Assembly: GCA_025399215.1 (NCBI GenBank)
Contig: MU621092.1
Span: 124,001-188,000, forward strand
Reading direction: 5' to 3'
DNA from: Globomyces pollinis-pini
Lineage: Eukaryota > Chytridiomycota > Chytridiomycetes > Rhizophydiales > Globomycetaceae
DNA: 64,000 bases
The translations under genes and the position numbers were made by a program. The notes under the pieces are model-generated. The model was not told the origin of the DNA, made no database searches, and saw nothing but the letters and a program-made list of their open reading frames with translations. Below are positions 50,647-64,000 of the stretch, one piece after another (within the stretch, counting starts at the first letter, position 1; each line of letters begins with the position of its first letter).

Positions 50647-51190
50647 AGGTTCAACGTTTTTAACTACAAAGGATGGGTATTCATGTATTTCTTTTTGTTA
50701 ATGGAATGTGAATCACATTCCTATGTTCTGTCTCATATCCATAAATTATGGATTAAATATCAAATTGATAAGAAATTGATTGACAAGCAGAAGTCATTGG
50801 CAGTTATGCACATATGTTGTATCTTTTTACCATTGTAATTCTCATGAAGGTTTTAGAACTGTTTGCTATTCGACATAAATGAATTGCAAAGAGAAGCAAG
50901 TTAATACCATTGTCGCAACAGAATCTGAGCCCAGACTATCTGAGTTTTTAATCACGAGTATAGCTGATAAAGATTACGAGTGATACTATAGCTGTATCAA
51001 GTTTATTGGTCCTCTATACTGGGAAATGGAATTCTCACAACGTATTGATCAATATCAAAAAGTATTCACACCTGGTTTAGATGAAACCCAGGCATATATT
51101 CCTTCATTCAAAAATAGCATCAAAAAGAGACATAGACGATCATCAATATTCGATAATTTCTTTTGAATTAGCATGTTCATTTTATTATAA
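50647..51190. other. Spacer with a possible small interrupted gene
   Basis: 544 bp between convergent neighbours. Holds the uncertain ORF listed separately (50879-51166) and another short coding-looking stretch from the ATG at 50701 (MECESHSYVLSHIHKLW...), which I could not join to it in frame with confidence. Confidence 0.4.
50879..51166 (+). CDS. Possible small gene interrupted by one in-frame TGA
   Basis: From ATG 50879 a frame of 96 codons ends at TGA 51164-51166 and contains a single internal TGA at 50981-50983. The part after it reads as convincing protein (FIGPLYWEMEFSQRIDQYQ..., basic tail KKRHRRSSIFDNFF). The TGA sits within a 12-nt GTGATACTATAG, whose removal would restore the frame as DKDYDCIKFIG. 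It could also be two unrelated ORFs, an undetected longer intron, a decayed gene or a sequencing error. No family recognised. Confidence 0.35.
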
Positions 51191-54100
51191 TTAATTGGGT
51201 GACTTTTCACAAGCCAGAAACATGGATCGCAAAGTCCAATATGAACTTGGGTGTTCAGATACTAAATGCAAACTACCAACATAATTGTCTTCATAAAACT
51301 GTTCAGTGCGCGATTTGAATGGTGATATAAATTGCTTTGTAATGTATATTGGACATTCAATACGATAACTCATCTTTTTGTGACTTGATCTTACTACCGC
51401 CTTCTTTGCATTCGCCGATTGTAGTCTCACTTTAGGTAATAGCCAGACCTAAGATTAGTTTCAAACGATTACACATGGCATTTTGGACGAAACTTCGCTT
51501 GCTTTTCCATCTTTTAAACAATTTTTATGCGTGTCAAATATTGCCCCATAAAGTGTTAACCCAGATATATAACATCCTCTTTCTGGTGGGTTTTTTTGCC
51601 TTTCAGATATTAATACAGTCTCAATCTCCAAATTATCAGGCGATTCGCTTAATGCCATCGCAGCATCCAACATAATAGCTAGAAATGAGTATGAAAATAG
51701 ATCTACTTGTAAATATATCTTGTGGAGAGAATATCTTTGAAAGATCATAAAACACAATTGGTATCGATTTATACTGGTTATCATATTTGGCTGAATACCA
51801 ACTTCTGGTGTAAAATATTCTGGACAGGAAATCCTTCATCCACAATGTGAATCCAAGTTTAGTGTGATAAAAGTTAATTGTGGACTTCCATGTTGACGGA
51901 ATTTTGTCCTTCAAAATATCGTCAATTAATTTAGCTGCCTCTTCATTAAACAATTCTGATCCCTCCAGCTGACAGCTTATGTATCGAATACTCTTACAGA
52001 TTGCCACAACCATCGAATGATATCTCTCCAATTCTTTTCTCATAAATATTTCTAAATGCTTTGTATTATGATTATTTTCCAGTCTATTTGCGTTTTTGTT
52101 CACTCTGGGCTCTTGAAATTTGAACCAAGAATAAGTGCACTCTGCTTCTATTTTGCCGAGAAATCCCTTTAGAATATCGTTTACATAACTGTATTTATTT
52201 GCAGGCTCTAGAGGCTTCTGGGCTAATTCAGGAGCAATCATTGTGAATGCTTTCACTACTTTTCTGGACTTCATTGATTCCAAATACGAGAAGATATTGT
52301 CGGAATAACTCATTAGAGTGTAATCAAAATGCATTCCACTTCTGAGACTGGCAGTAAATTCAAAAGCTAATTGCATGCTTGTTGGATGAAAAGCTTGGAA
52401 TAAATTGTAAATAGTTTTCCAAGATCCGTTGAACTCCAATTTATCGTCTACTTCTGGGTATTGGATCCTTAAGAATGTTTGATACAGATCCAGACAGAAT
52501 TGGAAATCTTTTGGATAGCGGATCTGTGAACCACCAAGGTTCATGAATACATTAATAAACATTTCTTCACTATCTAGAGTGAATTTCTCTGACAACAAAG
52601 CACTATATAACATAGATATACTGCTATATAGATCATTGTGTGTCAATGAAAGATAATCCAGGGTACAGAATGGTTCAGATCGCATTCGAAATTGCAAAAT
52701 GGAAAAAAACAGGCAATAATTGAAGATTGCGTGTCTTAACTTCAGGTCGCAATCTAAAGAGAAGCTCGGATGACTTTCAGCTATTAAAAAGGCATCATAT
52801 AAAAGTGACCGATACTCTCTATCTTCTTCATAGCACACCGACAATGTTTTACTCATATGCTCATTTGAAAGCATATGATCTTTTGTTGCCAAAAACCACA
52901 ACCGGAAATCACCACTTATAACAAACTGAGATGATATGCAATTCTGAATTTTTTTCGTCATTGATTCGAAATTTAGAACATCGCAGTCAATTAAATCGAT
53001 AATCAGCCATGAACCCTCTGTAACCGCTTGGGGTATTGTAGTGTTCAGCATCTCATCCAATTCATTTCCAACAATTCTTTTGGGGACGCCGTTGCCGACT
53101 CGACTTGATAATTTAAATATTTTCGATGATACGTCTTCAAAGCTATAGTTGAAAATTGTTATACTGTTGTATGGACTAGACAATCGGTACCTTTGGTGAA
53201 ATAAGTCAGCTGGCCATCCAGCATCAAAAACACCGATCCCCAATATGGTTTTAGAATAGTCATCTATTATATGGCACAGTATATCAGGCCTAAATATTAA
53301 AGCAATAAGTGATACCTTATACACCTAAATATTAACAACCGTTCAACTCTTGTTAGAGACAGCTGCCATTTATTTGGAAACGGCACGACAAGAGGGTCCT
53401 TTGCATCAAAAACTTCCTGCCAACTATACTATTAAAACACATTGATAACCTATTTTCCATAGAAGGTGTTGTCGCTCGGCTTCCATTTTTTCCAAATTCT
53501 ATTGCTAACTGCTGATAATTTGCCAACTTGGACAATTCGAGAACGTGGCCCCATCGAATTTCGTTAAGCCAATGCTTACACGGATTTCTAATTGGTGGCA
53601 TATCAATGGCTTTTCGTCCTTTTGTTTCGGTATCTGCAATAGCGAAGAACAAAAATCTGATATAAGTGGAATTCAAGACGTATTGAGAGTCCTTCTGATA
53701 AAGTGGGATTTTTGCTATTTCACTTGAATACAAGAACGAAAATAGGGATCGATCACCTTCCAGTAGCCCAGGAGCGAAACTGTAGTAGACAGCCTTAATA
53801 ACTTCTTCACAATAATTTTTAATATCACCATCTGAAACTTGTAAACTTAAATTGGAAGCTTTGTCTTTGCAAATTTGAAGAAAATCTTCCACATTAAATA
53901 TATATAAGGGGTTCACATAGTAGAAGCTTTGAATAACACCATAGAGTGGACCAAGAGCCTTTCCAATTTTTTCGTAAGGAATCAAATCGCTTAATATGGC
54001 TTGATTAATGCTTGCGGTTGGTTTGGTTTGTCTCCTTGTAAGCTGCGTCTCTATATCTATGATGGTCCTGTACAAATCACCTCCAAATACGTCAGCCTCC

Positions 54101-57100
54101 CCTATAGATCCTGAGAATTCTAGTGCTCGTTCAATCAACATTTCAAACTTCAATTCCAGCTGAGTTTGTTCTGTTAACGCAAGAAGTTTCTTTTTCCAAA
54201 GCTCTTGATTGTGCAGTTGGCAAATACAATATTCTACCTGTTTCATAGCGGCGTTTACAATAAAAGAAACTTTTATAACACTTACGCGACTATTAAAAGA
54301 CTTCATGTTTAGCAACTCGCCGACTTCACATTTAGAAACCAGATAGAGTTTAAAAGCTTTGGTTAAAAGAGATTTCTTTTCCCCTGATGAAACTCTGACT
54401 GATTGACATACAAAATATAACTTTCCAAAATCAACCACCTTCGGTATTGATAAAACCAAAGTATGGCCTTCTTTAACACATGTTTCAATAGTATCTTCTA
54501 GATTTTCATCCGTTAAGTCTGCATAGTGAATGGAACAATTTTTTTCAATTGCTGGAAACCATTTTCGGGACTGAAAGAATGGGTCTTCGATGAGGGGGAT
54601 TTTTCTTTGGTAGAGAGCAATCAGCATGGTTTCATGCATGTATTCATCCAATGGAAGGTCTAAACTAATGATATGATCTCTAATTTGTTTTGTTTCGAGA
54701 ATTTTCCCACTTGTCAACTCACTGTCCACAACAGTCAGGTTGAACATCTTGAAAAAATTTACTGTCACTGCTTTCAAATATTGCCGAACATTAACGGAGA
54801 ATGGTCCACCTATAGATATCATGATGGCTGCAAATATACAAAGGGATTCAATTTGATTGATTTCTCTGTGAAAATCCACCCGTTTTTCATTAAACGTGTA
54901 TTTCAGTATTTCCAAAGAAGAAATAAAACCCGTCGCCGATGATATTTTGAATTCAAGTTCTTTCAGCTGCAGAATAGAGCTTTCATGCGCTTTCATAGTC
55001 TGTGAAAACTCAGTTCGTTTCGTGACTACATGCTGCTCTTTCATCTTAATTGTCTGCTCTATCTCTTCAATTACAGTGTTCTGAGAAATCACTTTTAATT
55101 CGGTTTCTTGAAGCAACCGACGCTTAGGGTGTAAAGACATATTCATGTTGTGGTATTTGTGCATCACAACAACCCATTCTTTTAATACAGCAACACCTTT
55201 TAATGAAGGCTCTGTGTTAAAAGAATCGGACTTGACAATTCGATCTACTGTATGTAACATCAATGGTGTGACCAAATGAATTTCTTTGATCGAATCAGTA
55301 AGTTTAGTTTGAAAATTTTTCTCTGATATCATTCTCTTTATGCCATTCCAAATTGACTCGCCAGGTTTTAAATCGTACCGAATTAAAAAAACCACAGCCT
55401 CCATTACGCTTAAAACGTTTTTCGATGGTTCATTAAGTCCTTTGATATCATATATATCTCCACGTTGTAACGATTCAATTCCTCTATTTGCATCTTGCAC
55501 ACTTGGTAAAAGCTTCTCTAATTCGGATACACAGAGATGTTTAAGATAAACTTCTTCTTCTTTGGCGCGGTTCAATTGGTCTAATTCTTTTTTCAATTCG
55601 CTCTGAAGGTTATCAATTTCTCCTCTTCCAGCTTCGATTTCTGCGAGCAATCGGTTAGTAAGTGTTGAAACATCCTGAGACACCTATACAGTTTACATTA
55701 TGCAAAGATGTTACCAACATAAAAGATTCATATTCAGATTTCGTTGAGCGGTACACTTCAAATGCATTTTCAATGCTACTCAATGCTTTGTCGCATTTTT
55801 CCAAATTTTCATTTGCTTTTATCATTTTTTCGGCAAAGATTTGAGCAAATACCTTCACGAAAGTGAAAATCGCATCAGATCCAATACATTTCACAGAATT
55901 TTCGTATGGAAAAGCTTTGGTCAATAATTTTGGAAAGTTGTCTAGAAAAGAATGTGTAAATCTGGCAAATGTAACTTTATCTAGATCAAGAGGAGCTTTG
56001 ATATTTGACAATTCCGCTTCTAATATATCTTGTATAGAGTTTTCACTTAACGGATTAATAGATTGAATCTCGCAATGACTGACCAAACATGGATATTTCT
56101 TGATATAGTACAGACCATCTTCACCCTCTGGCAAGGAAATACACAGACGCAATTTACTCAGCCATTGCTTACTTATTTCGTTTTCTCGAATGGAAATTTC
56201 CGTCCGGATAACATCTCTCTGCAGGATACGATCCATTACTCCAATAGGTACACCATATTTTATCATAGATATGACATCCAACCATTGACTGCTTGAGAGT
56301 TCCGATCCATATATAAATAAGGCAATTGATTGGTTTGTACTAGAGGTGTATATATTTCTCAGGAATTGAACCCAACGAGTTGCTTCGTCCTTCTCGCTTA
56401 TCCAAGTTTTGGCTACATTATAATACATAAACTGCCAATCAGCCATTAAAGTAGCCAACTGAATAATCTGCCTTCTGTTACTATATTCTTTTCCAATTAA
56501 AACGAAATGTGACTTTCTATCGTTAAATGTAACTGCACTATTAGCTGCTACTTTTGCAGCATCCTGATATAAGTATGGCACATTTGAATCAATAGAGGAT
56601 AGCCAAGAAGTTCGATATCGAATGCTAGTTTGTAATTGCGCGATGCTCTCCTCTCTTAAGGTTCCCTTCTTTGATTGTGTAAATTTTGACTGAAGGTAAA
56701 TAAACGGGTCATTTTTGACTGAAAAATCATCCAAAGTTGTCTCGAAATCGACTTTCAAGATATTTTCCAATATATCCAAAGAGAGATTGTGAGATCCGGA
56801 AAGCCTGTCGAAGAAAATTCTGTTGCAGCTAAAATACCAATAATGCATTATATCACCTTTAGAACGATATTCATTTACGTTAAATGAAATTGCCAGAAGT
56901 GTTGAAACACATTCTTTCATCGAAAAAACATAATGCGGGTTAATTGGTGTTGGTTTAAATATACTTCTTACACAAGAAAGAACTTTAGCAGTCGCGTTAA
57001 TTAGCTGACTTGCCATTGTCTTAAATTGTCCCGAACCCAGCTAATAAATTTTAAATAATGCATTGATTACTTTGTTGCTTAATAGTTTCTGAAATATGCA

Positions 57101-60100
57101 AAATAACTTGTCCGTTTCATTATCATCCAATACAACAGTAGCGACATAGGACCCCCATCTTTCCATTAAATCTTCACGGTTCAATTCAGACTTATAAGTT
57201 CCTGTAAACTGGATGTTTCCAATCCGTTCTTCCATTCCAGTCGAAGAAAACCAACCGCCACTATCACAAATACTTCTAACAAACTCTAGTGGCCCTGTAA
57301 AATGTTTTGCTTGGTAAAATACTTGATCAAGATCATCAATGAATAGAACTTTCCTTTTTCCTTCATGGGACCCTCTGGCATTCACCCTCTTTTTTGAAAC
57401 AATACGCTCTAATTGTACTTGAAAGTCTTTATTTGAGGTGTCACTAGTTACAAAGAGTTTAGATATAGCAACTTCGAAATTCTTGCTGTTGTTTGTAATA
57501 ATCTGATTCCAAGCTGATGTTGCCGTGACTGTTTTTCCAACGCCTACCGTCAGCAATAGTTATTACCTGAACAGCCAGTTATAAAAATTGGCATTGAACT
57601 GTGAGACATTACTTTGCAGAAAAATTTTACTTGCGAAATATCTTTTGAAGGAAAAACTGAGCTAAATGATGGGTTCGAATTTTCAATAGGATAGTTCCAA
57701 GTCGTCCACTGAATTATTTTATCATCAACAACAAAGTCGAACACTAAGTGTGATTTTGGCATTTCGGTAGCGGACAACAAATATTGGTTTGGCAGCTTGT
57801 TGAGTTTCTCTAATTGCTTTAATTCTTCACCATTTTTTAGAAGAAACTGCCTCAAAATACTGTCAAACTTGACCCTTTTTTCGTACCTTACGTGGTTCCC
57901 AACTGTCCATATCGTTATAAATATATATGTATACAAAATCCACAAGTACTGCTCATCTATAGTAAACTTTTCATAGCCTTTTTGCCCTTTCTCTTTCATG
58001 AGGCATACAAACATTGTAAATGCTCTCTGATGTGCCAATTTCTCTGCAAATATTGTAGATGGCCAATCTTTGAGCGCTTGTAGCTTAGCAATAATTGGAC
58101 TAATAAGAATATTATGTAATGAATTGATATAAGTAGAATGAACTCGAATTGATTCTGGTGCCTCTTTCAGTAAATGTTGAAGTAACATATCAATCTTTAA
58201 CTGTTTTCCATCTAAGTAAACTACTCTGCATCTGGTCAGTACTGTGGGGTTGACATCTATGAGCGTGTTTGATTCATAGATAACGCCAATTTTGCTCAAC
58301 GGATTGATGGTAAACTTTTTTGAGTCAAGAAACTGTGAGCTTAAATCAAATGAAGAATTGGACAGCGACCCGTCAAAAACCAACCATGAATGCTGCAACT
58401 CGTCTTTATATGCTTTTGAATATTCAATTGCTTTCTTAAAAATATTCATGTAAATTTCGGAACCATTAATCGCCTTTGAGGAAGATAGAGCCATAGTAGA
58501 CAATAAAGTAGATGATATATGTGTGATCTGGACCGGAGGGCGATTTTTGTCTCGTCCTGCACAAATACTCTTCGCTACTTTCCACAGCGTAGATTTGCCA
58601 ACATAAAAATCACCCACAATCAGCACTCTATACTTTGATTGAATTAAATCTAGTACTGCTTGGGATTTTTTCATGAAATATTCCGACCCTACCAGATTAC
58701 TTTTGAGGAAGATATTTTGAATAGTTGCATCAATTGGTTTTGGAACAATGGTTTGCGATCTATCCAGCTCCCCGATGAGTCGGAAAGTGGCAGATATCAC
58801 AGTTTTTATTGCGGTGAGGTCTGCACCTGAGAGGCATTGTCGAAAATAGCTCATCATAACTCTTTTGAAAACTGAAACTTCATTCATTCCCAAATGTTCA
58901 TTTTTAACCTTTGATGCTTCAAAGATTATATCCTTTACAATTCGGAAGGTAATAGTGATTGAAGGAGAGAATATTAACTTACTACCATTGACAAACATGA
59001 TAATTCTTTTTGCTAGTACTTTGAATTGCTTGAAACCTTTCAGTATCAGTTGGACCTCTATTATCTTCTCTAGGTTGGGCGTAAACAACCCTATTGTCCG
59101 ATACCTTCCTCTTAGCTCCTTCGAAAGCTTTCCCCACTCTCTAATACTAGATATAGTGGAAATAACTGGTATACGTAAATCGTTAGTGTCTCCAACAATC
59201 TTGACTGTCAGGAACTTTGATAGGTGCATTAAACTTGAATCATTCAACTCATCAATTCCATCTAAAACAACGCAAGAAGCATTTAATTTCGAGCCTTTAA
59301 TAACAGCGGAAAGTTCGCCAAGTTCCAACATGCGACAGGAGTAAATGTAACAGCTATATCCGAGATAATAGCTCAAGTCAGTGAACGTTTCGGTTCCTGT
59401 TATGAATGATTCGGAATGGATTAAGAGTGGATTTCTATTCTGCATTACCGAATTTGTGAGAGTGGAAAGCATTTTGGACATTTCTTCTGATATTTCGGAT
59501 CTATGAAATACAGGTAGGTATTCGAACCCATACCGAAAACAACCATTTTGTGGGGTATGAACTTTCAACATTCGAGTTTCGCTTGAATATTCATAGGTGA
59601 TCATTTTTGTTACTCTTTCAAGCGTTGTATGAATCGTTTCCGTAAGATGAAACACATTGCACAATAATCCAACGATGATTTCTTTCTTTAAACGATCGTA
59701 TGCAGAAATTTTGTATCTTAACATATCAATGATGGAATCCATAAATTGGGAAAGTTTGGCTTTCTTTGACTCGAAACCATTCTTGTCACTATTTCGAGCG
59801 CAGCTAAGTAACTGTCCATACCAAATAGTATTAGCAAAAATTTGAACTATTTGCATTGGATATTTTTCAAGGAACTCGAGGATGGGATTATCCGAATTGA
59901 TGGATTCAAATGCATTAAAAAACGTGTCTTTTAAACATTCAGTAATTTTTGATTCCAGCTGTATTAATGTTTTTTCAACTTCAACATGAGTCTCTATAGG
60001 GGTCGCAAACGTGAGTGCTTCTTGAAACTGACTCTCTACACCTGTAATGAACTGCATCATCATGTCGTCTAATTCTTTCTTTAGCTGTGCGTTATTGGAT

Positions 60101-63100
60101 AGTAATGGCTGTAATGTAGGCAGTGGCTTATTAAACGCAGTAGATTTCTGCAATGCTCCTCTTGCTGCTCTTGGTTTTTCGGTTACTGAAAGTTGAGAAA
60201 CAGGTAATGATTCTTTTAATTTGGATAGTTCGATAACTTTGAAAACTCCAGGAAAGTATATAGCTATTGTATTTTCCAGTTGAGCAGTTGCAGTGATAGA
60301 TAGCGTTGCAATTACTTGCTCATTTGTGGCAAAGTAAAATCTTGGAAACATTTCCCGCTTTGCTTCTAGAATAGATTCCAAATCTGCCATCAAGTTCCTA
60401 ACTTTTGCAACACCACCTGTTACTAAACTGTGCAAGTCGCTTCTATATATCAAATTGATGAACTTTCGGTTCTTAGTAAACACATCTAGAACATTGAGAA
60501 TAGTTTTTTTGATTGCATTGAATGAATCCAAAGTATCCCTACTGAAAACCATTTGCGCTTCTGCTACTCCTAATATTGGATTCAACTTTAAGAACTGCTC
60601 CTGCAAAGTCACAATAGATGCAATCATTTCAAGGGCCCTTTGACATTGTTGGATCCACTTAGTATATTTTTCTCTTGCTTCACCATTAGTCAGACTCAAA
60701 AACACTCTTTCGCATTCAATTAGCTGATCTTCTAGTACATGTGCTGCATCTTGCCCATTTGTTATCACTAAATGTGCCATGTTTTGGCCCAAGGTAACAT
60801 GAAATTCAGCAGTAGATAGTTCGCTTTTAAATTTCTCTAACATCTGATCATGGTTGTATCCAAGTAAAGCTTCTTTACTGATGTCGGCAATCACAGACTG
60901 TACTAACTCTAAATCCAAATCTAGAATTTCGACTAGTCTCAAACTTTGGAAGTCAATTAATGACAGTCCAATGATTTTGTGAACATGCTCCCAATGAACT
61001 GGCTTTAGTGCTGGATTTCTCAATGCTGTTATGACATGAGTATTCCTCCAAAATTCATCAACATGCGTTTTTAGTTGCTTTACAACATTTAAAGAGCTTG
61101 GTTCTAATAAAAAGTTTGTCTCGGATTCTTGAATGAGTGTGTTCCATGTGTGAACTTTTGAGACAATCAGTTCAGCGTTTAAGTTCATAAACCACTCGTT
61201 TACCCACAGATTGAGACATGTTAATGTATCATCTGCAACTGTCCATAACAGTTTATATTTTTCAAATGCCACAGTCATTTTCTTACATTAATTCTATTTT
61301 TTTAAGGTTACCTCCAGCAATAGACATTCACTAAGTGGAATTCCCATTGCAGCTTGTTGTTTGTTAATTGAAGTTGCCAAAGCAGACGTTGTACTGACAA
61401 GCTCTTCTAATTCCTCGACCTTCTGATTTGCCACAGTACAGTATTTCAAATCGCCCATCAATTCAAATGATCTCAATTCTTGTTCCAATGTGGATAAACT
61501 TTCTGTGACATAGCTTTGCTCTGTCGAGATTCTTTCGGTTATGTTTATGCGTGAAAGCTCTAGACGATTTTTGGCATCCAATAAATCTTCCTGCATTTGA
61601 TTTGGCCACTTAAAAGTACTCCAATATAGTTCGTTGATATCATCACCAACTCGCATTCCGTAAGTATACATAAGTTCCCATGTGTTTTTTATATCTGAAA
61701 ACTGCAACGATTAACAAAATTCATTTTACTTCGTTGTTAAATTTATAATACTCTAAAGAACATTTTTCAATGGCTGTTTGTAAATCCTTCCACCAGTGAG
61801 CCACAAGTCCCGGATCTAATAATATCTTTTTCGTCAATTCTCGATAAGTTTTTAGAAGATTTTGACATTTCACTTTAATTCTATCCGATAAGAGATTTGC
61901 TATAGAATTAAAGGTCTCGTCCGCGACCAATGTATAGATTTGCTTTATAAGAGAGCAGTCCACCAAAAATGGTGGAAATTCAATAACATCCCATGAAACC
62001 GATTCAAATTCTTGTAAAGCATCATTTACTAACCGTAATGGGAGTTCAAATTCATCTAAAAGACTATCCACTTTCAAGTTCTCTGCCGCGTTACTCTGAA
62101 CTAAAAATTGGAATTTTTGGTATTTCTGGAACAGTGCAGTGATTCCAGGAAATGTTTTGGATAAAATATTTGACAGTTCTTCCTTTCCTAGTTGATAATG
62201 AGAATCAATTGAGGAAATATTTGTTTTCAACCAACTACTCGTAACGGACTCCAAATAAGGTAATACTAGCCGTTCTGGTGTTGGGATACATGAATCGGCG
62301 ATTGTTACTGGTAATAGGTAAAGATTTTCTAATGACTGTTGGATCTCTTGTAAAGAAGGCTCCATCGCAATTTCATTGGATTCTAATATTTCAATTTGGG
62401 TTAATGTAGTGCCGTTGTGAATTTTTTCATTACCAGATTTGATACTGATATATATTTTGAGAAAAGCTGCTGGGGTACTCTGACTGGTATCTTCGTAACT
62501 TTTATCAAAAGACTTTTCTGATTGTTCATTTGTAGTATTGTCTATTTTAAAAAGACGTTCAAAGCCTCTTAAACCATTGAAAATAACATTGTGTACTTGT
62601 CCTAGCACAATTAAAAAAAGAAAATACAAACCTTCCATAATCGCGTTAACTAAACCTAAAAAGCTCTTGCATCGAGACTTTGTGTATAGTGTAAGATTAG
62701 TTTCCTTCAAGTTGAAAAAACTAGATAAGTGACTTTCAATTAGTATCGCTATTTGCTGAGGCCAGGCAAGTCTTAAAATAGATTGGATCGAGTTGCCGTT
62801 AGCATTGACCTTGTCCCTAAATGTGATGAAATCCATTGGATAACGGGCATTTAAGGTGAAAAAATTATCTCCTTGTTTTAAGATATCCTTTAAACATCCT
62901 AAAATCATCAAAATGACCTTTTGAATATTTGCATTCGCATTAAACATATGATCAGATAAACCTTTTGCTGCATTTGCAACTTTGCAAAACAGGAATCTTC
63001 CTGAATCATCGGCATCAGCACCTGACTCGGTAAGCAAAACTGTTGCAAGCCTTTCGGAATCGATACTTGATTGTGCTTTATTTGCTTTGACCGAATGAAT

Positions 63101-63997
63101 TTCATAATTGACCTTCTTCATCGCAAATTCATACTCTTCAGCCAGTTCATCGAAACACCCATCCTAAAAGTTAAACATATATTTTACAATTATTTTCAAC
63201 TGCTTTTTAGATAAGGGCATGCCAATTCTTTTCAAAGCACCCTGTTTCAATTCTATTGGCATTGGAGCCATATTGGGCAAATCGATTTTTTTAATAATTG
63301 AATCAGTATTCGCTTGAGACTCAAATTCGTTTCTGGCATTGGATGCAAACTCCATTCTTCTAGAAAAGCTGTCGAGATTATCTCCAGGAAATAACAGATT
63401 AAACCTTCTGACCCATTTTTGACATTTACGATCTATCCATTGAATCAAAAACAATTCTGTTTCCTCGTTGTATTCTTGCACAATGCATTTTTCCCATTTC
63501 CAGTCAATACCACCGCAGATACTATGATATCTTAATAATGTGAGTACATATGAATTATACCTTGACAAGGCCATTACACCTTCTGGGTTTGCCTTTAACC
63601 AATGGGAGGGAGGTTTCGACTCGAATTGAAGAGGGTCGTCAAACCATTCTAATGGCAGCCGAATATTGATTGTTGGAGTGTCTTTATCGCTCTGCAATTT
63701 AGAAGGGGTGGTGGTTTTTGGAGGTGCTGTTTTGGGCCTTCTTTTTTTGGCCGCTAATGGTTTGGCTGCTTTTGTCTGTTTAGGCTTGATTTGTACAAAG
63801 GCGGACACTGGTCTTTTTTTGTATGATTCTGATTGTAGATTAGTTTTAACTGGATCCAGTCTATTCGTTTTTTCGTTTGTTGAAGAGCGTCCCCATTTTC
63901 TAGCAAGTGCTGGAGATGTTTCAATCTCAGACTTGATGTCGTTGTTGAAGACCATATTGACTTCACTATCTCTGGCTGCTGGGATAATTCTTTTCAT
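51191..63997 (-). CDS. Dynein heavy chain with degenerate AAA1 (probably axonemal)
   Basis: 4,178 residues from the ATG at 63997, 3 bp from the window edge; the frame stays open beyond, so more N-terminus is possible. Ten introns: 63164-63187, 61702-61729, 61282-61311, 57544-57566, 57041-57070, 55684-55714, 53424-53449, 53290-53315, 51679-51706, 51449-51472 (23-31 nt). Order: Lys/Pro-rich N-terminus, tail, linker, six AAA modules, stalk with microtubule-binding domain (about residues 2780-2890), C-terminal domain. AAA1 keeps FRYGFEYL but its P-loop slot near residue 1500 reads SESFITGTETF, with no glycine-rich loop or lysine. AAA2 has GDFYVGKST (about 1769), AAA3 GCSGVGKT (about 2115) with Walker B KVLFIDDLD. 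AAA4 reads LIGKEYSNRRQ, also lost. The N-terminal region (RLPLEWFDD... KWVRRFNLLFPGDN) slightly recalls DNAH1, a weak call. Confidence 0.9.
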
Positions 63998-64000
63998 GGA

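Noticed and set aside
50981..50983. TGA as selenocysteine
   Set aside because: No insertion element or homologous Cys position could be identified; kept only as one of several explanations.

Overview
The window reads as nuclear DNA of an early-diverging, flagellated (zoosporic) fungus. It is AT-rich by eye and gene-dense, uses the standard code with all three stops, and lies on both strands with short spacers. Fungal signs are a Pho80/Clg1-type cyclin and a tricalbin with six C2 domains. Flagellar signs are a ~4,180-residue dynein heavy chain, a FAM149-family (ciliary) protein and possibly a HEATR4-like HEAT protein. A complex I subunit (NDUFA5) argues against lineages that lost complex I. 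I cannot name the species.

The dominant feature is intron size. By restoring conserved protein motifs and reading frame I placed about 120 introns. Nearly all are 23-36 nt, with GTA/GTT starts, TAG/CAG/AAG ends and often an internal CTAAC, CTAAT or TGAC element. Only nine exceed 40 nt. Single open frames therefore look broken. Gene limits below are the joined models; where CDS lengths are given they divide by three after splicing.

Layout. 1-824: 3' part of a membrane protein. 1124-10320 (-): cyclin, ISA1, and the Brr2 U5 snRNP helicase. 10383-16820 (+): a 61-residue orphan, NF-YC/HAP5 and tricalbin. 16867-25760: an IMPACT-domain protein, then five consecutive genes for mitochondrial proteins (MDL1-type ABC exporter, SDH3, SCO1, COQ4, mitochondrial EF-G). 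26144-32300: calcineurin B, a HEAT-repeat protein, transgelin and a secreted CAP protein. 32301-34286: the only long gene-free stretch. 34287-40203: SulP transporter, NYN-domain protein and a PDE9-type phosphodiesterase. 40539-46134: FAM149-like protein, an orphan, NDUFA5 and nicotinamide riboside kinase. 46238-50646: cytochrome P450 and an oligopeptidase B-type enzyme. 51191-63997 (-): the dynein heavy chain.

The most unusual items are the tiny introns; the dynein, whose AAA1 P-loop is destroyed while AAA2 and AAA3 P-loops remain; the Brr2 5' end with a 7-nt microexon and a composite intron; and a small ORF at 50879-51166 interrupted by one in-frame TGA.
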